Translations under genes and position numbers: made by a program
The notes under the pieces: generated by a model
Told to the model about the DNA's origin: nothing
The model's input: the letters and a program-made list of their open reading frames with translations, nothing else
Databases searched by the model: none
DNA from: Ecdyonurus torrentis
Taxonomy: Eukaryota; Arthropoda; Insecta; Ephemeroptera; Heptageniidae
Length of the DNA: 64,000 nt
Reading direction: 5' to 3'
NCBI GenBank assembly: GCA_949318235.1
Contig: OX439137.1
Location: forward strand, 9,325,181-9,389,180
Part shown: in pieces, positions 23,159 through 34,100 of the stretch
Layout: each line of letters opens with the position of its first letter
Numbering within the stretch: position 1 is the first letter of the stretch

Positions 23159-25210
23159 AATCTGTTATGAAACTGAAAATTTAGGGGCGCAATTCAGTAT
23201 TTTGAAATGAATCTATACGAAATTTGTAAATTCGTAAAATTATTTCAAATTAAAGAAAAAATATAAATTTAATTCAAGCACACTGCATGTATTTACTCAG
23301 GTTGCGCAACTATGGATAATTATATTATATACAGTATATGATATTTAATAATAATACATACCTGCTTGATAGATACAATTTCTCCTGTAGTGCTCTTGAA
23401 TTTTCTCAGTTGTCGGAGGAAATACCAAAATCTAGACTTGGCTACAATTGCATCTGGTGCAAAAATTCTCATCTTGTAGAGGGGAGTTGTTTTTTCCTTC
23501 CCTGTCGGCAGCTTGCGCCCAATGACTTCATACTCGTTTAACTGTAACATAAATTATATTTTAATCACAAAGCTATTTAAAATACTTATTTTAAAAATGA
23601 GCATATCAGCAAAAATATGAAAATTTGGCATTTTTCTTTTCTCTCATAAGGATTTAAGATAAATTTTACATACCCCTATGTTTCCCCCCCCCCCTCACAA
23701 TTATATAAGTTTAAGACTAAAGCAAAGAGTTGTGTATGGTATTCAAGAATTATAGGTATTGGCCCAGCCTCTCGTTCGGGCATTGTTTGGGAGTCTCTCA
23801 ACGAGCACCATCTAGTTGAGGGGTTGGTTCCTTAGTTTTGTGACCAGGGTCACCATATCCTTATGATCTCACAGAAGTCTGTTTAAAGCCAATAGACCTA
23901 CCAGGGGCTGAGCAATGAGCTCCCAAAAAGTGTAAAAAGTACCATTTAAACATACGTTGAAGTTGAACCATATGACACTCGCAACTTTAAAAGGTCTTCA
24001 AACGAGAGAGTGAGCTAATACCGTACCATGTACATACAGTATAATATGTCATACATAATGCATATACATAATAAAACATGATCAGAACTACGTATTTAAA
24101 TGTCACGACTTATGAAAAGTTAAGACTGGAAAGTGTTGTTAAAATAGAACTGGCAAAGAAGGGGGAGGGGGCATATTTTTATTATTAATGTTAACAGTAT
24201 CATACATAATATGTATGAATTGTATGATGTAGTGGCAAAAAAAAAATAATAATAAAAAAAATACATAGGTATATATGAGCAGCACATGTATGTATACATA
24301 TTGGCGTTATGTATGTATACATATTGGCGTTATGTATGTATACATATTGGCGTTATGTATGTATACATATTGGCGTTATGTATGCATACATATTGGCGTT
24401 ATGTATGTATACATATTGGCGTTATGTATGTATACATATTGGCGTTATGTATGCATACATATTGGCGTTATGTATGTATAAATATTGGCGTTATGTATGT
24501 ATACATATTGGCGTTATGTATGTATACATATTGGCGTTATGTATGTATACATATTGGCGTTATGTATGTATACATATACTTGACTTATGTATACTTATGT
24601 ACATTATATATACCTAAATAGTGTTTTTATTTTGTTCATTGAATTTACGATCATATTATGTTTGAGAGTAAAATTTTATGATATCAATGTTTCTGTACAT
24701 ATATGTATGTACATACATACCAGTAATTAACAAACCAGTAGTAAACATACTAATATTACATTCTAATTACATAAATGTTTTTATGCACCTTATTACACTT
24801 CATGCTCATGATATTACAAGCATATGGTTAGCCAAATACTGATGGCATTGGCAAGCATGATAAATCCCATGTGTAGTACATATATCATACATACCGGTAT
24901 GCATAAAATGTCATAGAATTTATTTATATATCGAATATTTTTTTTCACAGTAACAAAGGTTTTAACATAGGTAAGGAAGAAAATGAACGAATTCAGAATA
25001 TAAGTATGGTATATATGCATGAAATAATAATATATATTATGTTATGGTTTTGTCAGCGATCGCGACACGTGTTAAGTATGCATGCATGCATGTTGAATAT
25101 GGCTTTGCCAAAGTTGGTAGCTTTTGTGAAGAACATTGAATTCCATATTCATGTCATTAGAATAACACAACATATTTATGAGAAATACTAACCAAACCCT
25201 TCGCCTTCAT
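17304..25210 (-). CDS. RPL18A: 60S ribosomal protein L18a (eL20), 4 coding exons
   Basis: Structural protein of the large cytosolic ribosomal subunit. Coding exons on the minus strand are 25210-25193, 23541-23362, 19479-19303 and 17462-17304. All junctions are GT..AG and phase 0, and the product is 177 aa against 176 in human. Exon 1 encodes only MKAKGL, which joins exactly to [12 protein letters not shown] in exon 2, matching family starts such as MRAKGLLKEYEV in Drosophila (recalled). Hallmark family blocks are [18 protein letters not shown] and [10 protein letters not shown] (exon 2), [20 protein letters not shown] and [14 protein letters not shown] (exon 3), and VKQFHDSKI and the C-terminal RPRTYFL (exon 4). 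The splitting off of the first six codons is typical of ribosomal protein genes. The introns are unusually large for such a gene (1.65, 3.9 and 1.8 kb) because they hold transposons and homopolymers. The reading frame is intact and no retrogene features are seen, so this looks like the functional copy. Identification is very secure. Confidence 0.97.
17642..17980 (+). mobile_element. 5'-truncated LINE 3' end (RT C-terminus and simple-repeat tail)
   Basis: The plus frame from about 17643 reads [19 protein letters not shown], then [13 protein letters not shown]. This is the conserved C-terminal tail of reverse transcriptases of non-LTR elements, where LRWFGHVxRM and GRRxxGRPxxRW are typical. It stops at 17900 and is followed by a short 3' UTR and a (TATG)n tail at 17950-17975. 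Only the last 85 or so codons remain, so this is a dead-on-arrival insertion in RPL18A intron 3. RTE/CR1-type is likely but unproven. Confidence 0.8.
18050..18260 (-). mobile_element. Second LINE 3' fragment, opposite strand, degraded
   Basis: On the minus strand the frame reads [11 protein letters not shown] and later CMKESKQG, a degraded relative of the [11 protein letters not shown]...CMKQGMRL tail at 17.7 kb. It ends at CATGATATGTATGTAGGTAT, the same 3' terminal motif. Together with the plus-strand fragments it makes this intron a LINE graveyard. Confidence 0.6.
18627..18746. mobile_element. Tc1/mariner-like MITE, copy 1
   Basis: Starts CAGCTCTGAGCAAAAGTTTG after TA and ends TAACTTTTGGCCAGAGGTG. 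The termini resemble those of Tc1-type elements (CAGCTCTGG...AAAGTTAAG). The interior has a GCGGCCGCCGC-rich palindrome. Copy 2 lies 200 bp further on with about 90 percent identity by eye. Confidence 0.75.
18946..19064. mobile_element. Tc1/mariner-like MITE, copy 2
   Basis: Starts CAGCTCTGACCAAAAGTTTG after TA and ends TTAACTTTTGGCCAGAGCTG, 119 bp. The termini are cleaner inverted repeats than in copy 1. Confidence 0.8.
20080..20300. mobile_element. Degraded foldback repeat of family E
   Basis: AGGAAAGAATTGGGAAACCA, then CAACAGGTGACCCCTACCAT and later GTAGATACACGGTTTGTGCT resemble the family E arms seen at 31.9, 35.7 and 50.7 kb (GGATAGGAAAACCAGCAAG...CTTACCATAG...TTGCTAGCACAG). The boundaries are uncertain. 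Confidence 0.4.
20595..20814. mobile_element. 220-bp foldback MITE
   Basis: Nearly the whole element is an inverted repeat. The left arm ACAGTAGATGATACAGTAGT is the complement of the right arm end, and the inner arms contain CCGACTGGGTGAAGCGG / CCGCTTCACCCAGTCGG. The loop holds ACGCGTAACGTTACTTC. It lies in RPL18A intron 2. Confidence 0.8.
21089..21135. repeat. Long poly-A tract
   Basis: About 47 A residues followed by an A-rich GAAAG stretch. Similar A runs lie at 22740-22782 and 23126-23155. All are in RPL18A introns. Confidence 0.9.
22212..22327. repeat. 33-bp tandem repeat, about 3.5 copies
   Basis: The unit starts TGTCCGATGTCCACTTGG, contains TTCAAAGTTTACTAA and is repeated three times, followed by a partial unit. 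It lies in RPL18A intron 2. Confidence 0.9.
23756..24022 (+). mobile_element. MITE family D, copy 1
   Basis: Starts GGTATTGGCCCAGCCTCTCG and ends AGAGAGTGAGCTAATACC. Shared blocks are GGGAGTCTCTCAACG, ACCATCTA, GTTCC, TTTGTGACCA, ATAGACCTACCAG and GGGGCTGAG. Further copies lie at 40016 and 48281. It lies in RPL18A intron 1. Confidence 0.75.
24288..24577 (+). repeat. 23-bp minisatellite, about 12.6 copies
   Basis: The unit TATGTATGTATACATATTGG ends with CGT and is repeated almost perfectly. Two units have GCATAC for GTATAC and one has ATAAAT. The 23-bp length makes it open in all three plus frames, giving apparent YVCIHIGVM repeat proteins that are artefacts. Confidence 0.95.
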
Positions 25211-25440
25211 GCTGCACCCAAATCTTTGGTCACTCAAAACCAGACCAACTCAAAAAGCGTCAAAAAGTAACAAAAATTTGATCACACCGATCGCCGTAAA
25301 GACCGGGGAGCGGGGAGAGACAAAGCAAGTTTTCTGCTTCCGATTGGCTCAGAGACAGACAAAAATCATATGCGAAGATACCCGAAGTCACTTCGGCAGC
25401 CAATCGTCGCGGCGGATTTATAAGTCAAAATCAATCTCCT
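25211..25440 (-). promoter_or_regulatory. Probable RPL18A promoter and 5' UTR
   Basis: This is the stretch directly upstream of the RPL18A start codon. It is locally GC-richer than its surroundings and contains two inverted CCAAT boxes (GATTGGCT at 25343-25350 on the plus strand, and CCAAT at 25400-25404, ATTGG on the minus strand). A TATAA-like motif lies near 25418-25424. Pyrimidine-rich CTTTTTG blocks occur about 45-60 bases before the ATG and could relate to a 5' TOP start, but the exact transcription start cannot be read. The promoter call is inference from position and composition. Confidence 0.45.
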
Positions 25441-26465
25441 AAATTCAAAATGCAATAGACCCCTTGCCATTGCCGCCATTGCCATGATATCATGCCCTTG
25501 CGCTTTGTCGCCATGTTTGTGGTACCTAATGCATTGTCCAGTATAAGGGAAACATCATTTCTCCTATTATTTCTCATAAAAAGAGTTTGTTACAACTGTA
25601 TGAGCTAGAAATAAGGCCTGGATTGAGGTTTGAAGCTTGTTTTGCTTTTTAAAAAAAAAAAAAAAAAAAAAAAGAAGAAGTTTTTGCCTTTGCTGGCCTA
25701 TGTATTACTGACCAACAAAATGGCGGCTCTTAAATATGAGTCCAACTGGTCTATAACGTAATAACAAAATTACACTTGTTTATAGGTTATAATGGAGTCT
25801 CGGAAAATTGCTAATTAAAAATATTAATTGCCAGGAGAAGCACATTTATAGAAAATTTAAAGAAATTCTTTCATCTTCAGGTTTATTTTACAAAAATATA
25901 GTAAATACTAGTAACATTAACAAATCATTATTACAAATAAAATATAAAACAATAAATTTGTTTTTACTATCTGCATGTGCACTTTTCAGTTTTATTTTTC
26001 CATTTTATTTCCTTAAGCTATACATTTTGCCGCACAATTTTTATAACACGAAGTAAACAATTGGGTAAATACATTTTGTATTTATTTTTGTACACTCGAT
26101 TGCGACAATATTTCTTCACCATTCAAATTTTGATCTAGGGTGAGGCGCATGACTGAATTACAACATATGCAATGATAGCTTATAGGTTATTTTACATATC
26201 AGATTCATATACATATAAATATATACTGCCAACTAGGTGTTGTACGTTTATCTCATCTAGCATGTCCAGCAAGTCAGAGGCTGGTCTTTTCTCACATTTG
26301 CCAACCCAGAATGCTTAAAGTGTTTGGTAACAGAACGCAGAACACTTACCTGTATGGCAACAAATAAAATATTTGTACCTATGAACTACCATTGCAATCT
26401 TGTAATTTTAGCCTGTCTCACAATGAATGGTAAAAATTAGTAACACAATCGTGTATACAGCATAA

Positions 26466-26471
26466 TTTATT
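26466..26471 (-). terminator. Poly(A) signal of INTS2
   Basis: AATAAA on the minus strand lies 8 bases after the INTS2 stop codon, supporting 26480 as the true end of the coding sequence. Confidence 0.7.
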
Positions 26472-26479
26472 GAGTTGAT

Positions 26480-26879
26480 TTAGTAGATAGAAGATTTGAG
26501 AACAGCTTTAGACATGATGGTTCGAAATGTTTCTTGGATTTCTAAACACAAGCAGTTTGAATCACTGCCATCCTCAGAAATTTCTTTTGAGCCTGAAATT
26601 AAAAATAAAATAAAATTATAACAATTTAAGTTCTAAATTTACATACTAATTAGAATTAGTGTTAAATAATTATATTCAAAATTAGATCTCATAGCATTAA
26701 TATGCACTATACACATCTTAAAAGATATTGATTTTTCATTTCTTAATTTAAAAATAGGTATAATTTATAATAGAAAACAGTAGAAGAGATTAGTTTAATT
26801 GAAAATAAATAAAAGGCGAGATTGTCTAATTTATACGGTATATTTAATTAAAAGGTAGGAACCTCAATGTTTTTTCTTT

Positions 26880-26977
<98 letters not shown>

Positions 26978-29900
26978 ATATATAGGCCCTATATATATAT
27001 ATATATTTTGTATTCATTAATTTTTATTTACACATGCAAACTGTTTTATATTTTAAATTCAAATTTACTATTGACTGATAATGGAAGAACTGTTTTGAGG
27101 CCAACTTTAAGCGATTTTGCTTACATCCTTCCGTTCTGACGTACTGCGCATGCTTAGTAAGTTGAAACGGAAGCGGATGTAAGAGGAATTGCGTAAAGTT
27201 GGACTTGAAACGGTTGATCCTTTATCAGTCAATTTCTTATTTAATTTAAAAAAATGAAATAAATAACATTTACTTGCAGTATATTCAAGAAACAAAAACT
27301 GTTACACCAAATAATAATAGACAACACCAAATATTTCAGTAATTCCTCACTTTTTGAGCAGGAATGGCCACCTAGAGACCCCTGTGATACTCCAACACGA
27401 CCCAGTTGTTGTAAAAATGAGACCACATCGTCCATTAGAGGAGGGAAGGCTTCACAGATTCTTCCTAGAGCTGGCAAGGTTGCAGAGAAGAACTGCGCTC
27501 GTCCTGAGCTTGGCAGAACTAGAGAGAAAAAAAAAATTAAAAACTTTGTGATTTAGTATTGACATATAAACTTAAAATCAAATGCATGTAAAGCAATTGC
27601 TTGTATTAATTACAGTACTGTATTGATATTATTGAAAGTTGAACCATTACGCTAGAGCATACCTAATTGATTGAAAAAACAAATATTTAGACGCAGAAAT
27701 TATTTTTGACATCATTTTTGTGAGGTGTGAGGATAGGCTATTTTGAATCTTATTAAGTTGGTTATGAGCTCTAGCTTACCAGATAAGTTTATTGCACAAA
27801 TTTAATTCATGCATAGTTTTGTAATTTGTTACTGTACTGTACCACCAATAATGTATTGGGCAAGTATTGGTAAAACTACCTGTTTCTTGGATGACAGTAA
27901 AACAAAACATCAATTTTAAAGTGTATGCATATTTATATACACAATATTTGTTGGTTTTGTTTCATTTTCATAATTTTTTCCCCCCTGTTTTTATTACCTG
28001 ACAACAATGTAGACAAGGTATTGACTGCCAGACGTGCCACGCTTAGTGACTTTGGAAGAGAATACTGTAGTGCCAGGTAAGATACCAGGTTAACAGCAAA
28101 CACTTGCTTGTCTGGCGCTGGTTGGCTCAACAGTTCAGGTAAGAAGTCAAGACAAATGTGCATAGAGGGAATTCCTCGTACTGTTACAGGTAGTAGTTCC
28201 ATGGGGTAGCCCTGTTAAATAATCAAAATTAGTGTACTGGAACATATCAAAATTATTATCTTAAACGTTTATTAAATTGAGATATATATATATTTTTAAT
28301 ATTTGTAAACGTGTTGAAACTTTGTTTTATATTCACCTGGAAGTGGACCAACTTTGCGAGGGCTGGGTCTGCGATGAACACCTGATGTAAGTAAGAGCAT
28401 ACAACACCTCGACATTCACGTAAAGCCCATTGTTGACCAGCCTTCTCCTGTAATATTATTTCAGTAGAAACACTTTAAAGAACAGTTCTTCTCTTTGTGT
28501 TAATATGCATTTACATAGCGTCTACTCAATATTCAATTGATACTTATTATTTAACATGCATTTTGATATTAATTTTTATTAATTTGTTGTTTTTTTTTTA
28601 ATTTTTTTTTTCTTTAAATTGATACAATAACACAAGAACAAAACAGTGGGGCATTTGCATTGGACAAATATAATTACAACAAAAGCAGAAACAAAATTTT
28701 CTGTAACACCGTGTTCACAATGGTCCGAAATTTCGGGTCCGATGACGGATGACTCTTCCGTCGTTTCCAATGAAAATTTGACGACCGTCTCCAATGCTCC
28801 GAAATCTGTCGGACGACAGATCCGACCAGCGGATCCGACGGATATAAAAATTAGTGCTGCCATCTATTTTTATGGCGCGTTTCCATTCAAACTATAAAAT
28901 CTCGTTTATTTAAAACTAAAAAACAATTTTATTTGACCTGGTTAAAATTAAAATAGAGTCGTGAAACTTACAGGGTCTATAGAAAAAAACCTTGCCCTTT
29001 TGATTTCCGACGCTTTTACTACCCGATTTTGTGCATAATTTCAACCTTATTTAAGGATTTGAATTTCCCTTTGTTTGAAATTTGAAGGTATAGAAGTACA
29101 GTACTTTTAATAAATGCTTATAATTTTGTGGTGGAAGTAAATAAATTAGCACCTGTGGGGGTGTAAAAAAAATTAAAAAAAAAAAAAAAAAAAAAAAAGA
29201 GGACGCAGAGCAAGGTTCTATATTTCTATTTTTTACCCTTGAAAAATGTTTCGGGGGTGTGCAACCACCGAGTTCTCTGATTTTGACGCAACTAATGATT
29301 TTACCGTGGCAACTTTTTCACTGCAAATGTCGACAATAGTGACCACTATATAAAAATGTAAAAATTAACCCTTTTCTTTTGTGCCACCCTTGTAAATCAA
29401 GATCTCCGACTTTGAAGCAAACAACGATGTTATTGTGGTAACTTGACCTAAAAAAGATAATGGTGACGAAGAAAATGTTAAATATTAGCCCCAATGGCAA
29501 ATTAGGGGTGGTTATATTTAACTTTTAAAATTTTAGAAACTCTTTTAAATTGTCAGGGAGTGTAGGATAACATTTTCTGTGGTCACCACCACTATCAGAT
29601 TACCTCGGCTACGTCAGCTAGCGGACGAATTGGCCGCCGAGATATCAATGATTTCTCGATGCGCCGCGTCCAAATATGGGCAGTACCAGCTTTGCTCCTC
29701 GAACCCCCCCCCCCCCCCCCCATCAAAGTGTGGACCGTCTCTTGGCTATAGAACCATAGCAACGCACTCCGTCTCACGTCATTGCTTGCATCCAAATTGA
29801 AAAACAAAAATTGTTTTCCAGGTGTGGCACCCTTTTTAAATTCTGCCGGGAGCAAGTTGAACGTTTTAGGTGGTCACCATCATTTTTTTCCAGGTCAAGT

Positions 29901-31105
29901 TACCCCGATAATATCGTTGGTTTCCTCAAAATCGGAGAACTTGAATTTACAGGGGTGGCACCCTTAAATTCTGCAGGGGTCAACTTGAACATTTTTGGTG
30001 GACACCATCATCTTTTTCAGGTCAAGATACCACGATAATAACGTTGGTTGACTCAAAATCGGAGAACTTGAATTTACAGGGGTGGCCGCACCCCTAAATT
30101 CTGCAGGGGTCAAGTTGTACATTTTTATTCGTAACTATTATTTTTTCAGGTCAATTTAACACGATAACATCGTTGGTTGCCTCAAAATCTGAGCACTTGA
30201 TTTTACAGGGGTGACACCCCTAAATTCTTCAGGGGTCAAGTTGAACCCTGGTCAAGGGGTCACCATCATCTTTTTCAGGTCAAGTTACCACGGTGACATC
30301 GTTGGTTGTCTCAAAATCGGAGACCTTTAATTAACAAGGGTGGCACCCCTAAATTAAAGGGTTAATTTTAACATTTATGTTGGTCCCAACATAAATTAAA
30401 ACCAAAAACCCTAGAAAATCTGTTAAAAAACTCTGAAAAATTCCCATCCGAAAAGACACGCCCCCCTTCCGTCGTCCGTCAACGTCGGAGAGCTCGACGG
30501 ACGACGGATGGCGGATGGCGGACGTCGGAAGGCTCTTCCGAAGCTTCGGAAGGCTCTTCCGTCGTCCGACGAGTTCGGAAGTGTCGGACCATTGGAGACA
30601 ACTTTCGGACCATTGTGAACACGGTGTAATACAGTACTCAAAATAAAAATTTTAAGTCAGATAAAATAACTAACGGGTAAGATGAATTTTGTAATATTTT
30701 TAAAAGTAATTTATACAGTATTGGCTATTTGAAATGGAACTTGGCAATATATCAATAACATTACAGTAATTTTATTTGCAATTTAACTTCCAATATATTG
30801 AACATGGTATTCACAACACCAACATGTAAAATTCCATTACCTTGTCATGTTTAGTTTCTAAACATGTTTCTAGTAAGACTTGTACTGCTGCAGATTCCTG
30901 AGCCGCAACAAGAGCAAGTCTGAGATCTTCTCTCTCTTTCATTTCATGCTGGGGAGGTGGACACCCAGAAACTGCACGGTCTTGCAGTTGCCGAGCAAGG
31001 TGTGAGCGAGATGCAGCCAAACTTGCTTGTAAAACACGAAGTACGATCGCGAGAGCAGGAGCACATCTGTAACAATAACATTGGGTGTCACAAACTCTTT
31101 TAAAT

Positions 31106-31153
<48 letters not shown>

Positions 31154-34100
31154 TTGGGTCTAATATTTTAGAACGAAGGAGAAGCTGAACATGAACTGCA
31201 ATTCTGAGAGTATGAGCAATGTGTAACATTTATGTAATGCTGCCATAATTTTCTCTACGAATTTATCCTAGGAAGTTTTTCCTCGATAGGAAATGGTACC
31301 CATAATGTTATGTTAACATTCACATAAGTTATACAAAGTTAAAAGATCATATGTACCTAAAAACTCTTTCATCACATCTTAGAACTTGCAGCGGGTCCAT
31401 GACAATATCCTCCTGGGTTAGAGGAATGAGAGGCGCGCTGTCTTGACAGTTTGGCGACTCAGGGAGCAGCAGAGCATTTATTGTCATCACCCATAAGCAA
31501 CGTGGCAACACTGTGTTTAGACGTAGCCACACAGCCTGGTAAAGCTCTGAGAAAAGTAAAAGTTATACTTATTATTTCATTTACTCTACTTGTAGCATGA
31601 ACACAGTGTCCCTTAAATGTCTTTTGACTCACTATATTAATTTGCAGTGTTCTCTAGAGGAAAATTTGAATTGTGTCTAAAAAAATGAGCCGAGAGTCGT
31701 AAGACATGTCAGGAACTATGTATAGTATCAGCACTCAATAGTTTCATTATTGTTACCTTGCACATGTCGTGGTACAGAATCTGACAGCACAGATTTGAAG
31801 TGTGAGGCGATGGTTTGTGCATGAGCCCAGGCTTCCGTAGCTGGCAGTGATGCCAATCTATGCAGTACTTGGCTAGTACGAACTGGACACTCTGATACCA
31901 CCTCAAATGCTAAAACAACATGAGAAAAACGAAATTTAGCATACATGTAATCAAAGAAAGGATAGGAGAAACCAACAAGCGCCTTACCACGATGAGGTCC
32001 GTAGCTTGGTAAAAGTCTTGATGGCACAGGTTACACAAATATTTACAAGTGAACATATTAAAGAAAGGATAGGAGAAACCAACAAGCACCTTACCACGAT
32101 GGGGTCCATAGCTTGGCTAAAGTCTTTGATGGCACAGGTTACACAAATATTTACAAGTTTACTTCTTAGTGTCCTTTATTTGATTAGGCCTATATATTAA
32201 AAACAGAATGGTTTAACCTTTCCTAATTAATTGCGATGAAATTGCAAACTAATACTAATAAATGACAGGGTGTTTGTTTATTTGATCAAGTTCTTACCTT
32301 GGTTGATATCATGTGAAGTAAGAGGTGTGGTGCTGAGAGGCTGTTGAGAAGAGGACTCAGCTTCTGAATGTCTCTCACTTTCAAACCAGTCATCTACCAA
32401 TGAAAGGTGAGGGAAATGTGTTGCCAGCAGACGTAATAGTGGAGAGAACAAACCTACAAAAACACACAATTATTAATGTCTAAATTAAGTTAAAATACAA
32501 TACTATCTGCTTTATTCAATGTAATTAAAAGAAATCTCATATTCCTCACAGAACCATACAATCTTTCTTATTTGACTACTTTAGTTCTTTACTCCCCCCC
32601 CCCCCCCCCCCCGCCCCTTCCACAATAGATCTGAAGAATTTAAGCACTATTTTTTTTTATAAATAATCTGCGAGTTTTGAGATACAGTAACCAACGAAAA
32701 AAGGTACTGTAATTTATTTTCCTATGATAGGCAGTACCTATATTTACCATCAAAATAGTAGTAACTTTTAATTTATGTGATACCTGACTGATCATTGAAC
32801 ACTAGCTCAAGTAAAATTACACCCTAAAGTAGCTGAGATAATAGGCGTAAGATTCTACATAGCTCAATGATTTTTAATTGTTGCAATGATGAAAATACTA
32901 CTGTTTTACACCAATTCTTATATTCATTGAGACAGCTATATTATGAGCACAAAATATTTTCTTATGACTGTGAGAATGTTCCTGCAAAATCAAACTTACC
33001 ACCAAAATTATGTTGATGTTTTTGCGCTTGCTGCAATAAATACTTGATAGGCAATTCTGCAAGAAAATCTGAGGCATATGCCTTGGCTGGTTTGGGAAGT
33101 TGGGTTGAGTTTGATGAGAGGCGCAGGTCTTCATAATGTAGTACATAATATAATAGTAATAATTGGGATGTCAGAGAAGGGGGAGTGCCACTCTCACCAT
33201 CTACCTCCATTGGTGTCACAGTTCTGTGTAAATAATATTATAGGTTATATTAGGTACTACACTCAAAAAACACTATTTCAATCTTTTAAAGGAGAACACA
33301 TAAAAATATTAGGTTAAGATTACCCAGTATGAGCAATAAAAAGCATTTTTATATACAATCAACACTATTACAGGTTGATCCAAAAACAATAAATAAAAGT
33401 GTATAAGGCTATAAGGGCATTTTTCCAGGACAGAATTTGTTATATTATATGAGGAAATGCATTAAAAAAAAAAAAAAAAAAAAAAAAATGAAAATTATAT
33501 TTTAATAACATGAATGAATTATAATTTATACTTCAACCGTTTACAGATCTTTCATACTTTTAGTGCTTGTTGGTAACTTTTATCACCTCTTAATACGACT
33601 TAAAAAAAATAGCTTAATATGCTTTCAGTTTGATAGTTTTTACACCATTAAACTTTTCTCAATTAAAATTCACAATCTAATTTAAAAGACATTAGTACAC
33701 TATCCCGTATAAAAGGGAGTGTAAAGGGTGAAATACTGGTAGTAGTTGTCTTATTCAATTACCTTGTATGATTGTTAGATTTGACTTGATGAAAAGCTGT
33801 TGTACGAAACACTGCTTGAATTTCCTGCTCTGTGATTGGTTCATTGGTATGTGAGGTTCCTGCGTCACTTGATTTAGTTGCTGGGACCAGGATTGAACTG
33901 ACGTAAACCTCAACTAGAGCTGGCAACACTGGATGTAATGGAGACTCACTAGCGCAGATTTGTCTATAATGACAAGAGAAAATTCATTTCAGAACAACAT
34001 ATCACCAGTAAAAATATAATTTAAGAAGGTCCAATATCATTGCCTATTACTATCAAATTTGGTAGCATTTTTTTGTCAGCTTTTATTGATAAAAAGTTTC

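Noticed and set aside
24275..24621. Three overlapping open frames encoding [13 protein letters not shown] repeat proteins
   Set aside because: They are different frames of one 23-bp minisatellite inside an RPL18A intron.
29579..30038. Several 60-86 codon open frames
   Set aside because: They lie within the non-autonomous TAA element and are repeated translations of its 129-bp monomer.
30939..31229. 96-codon open frame overlapping INTS2 exon 15
   Set aside because: Reads exon 15 in a shadow frame and the adjoining poly-T tract; the true frame matches INTS2.
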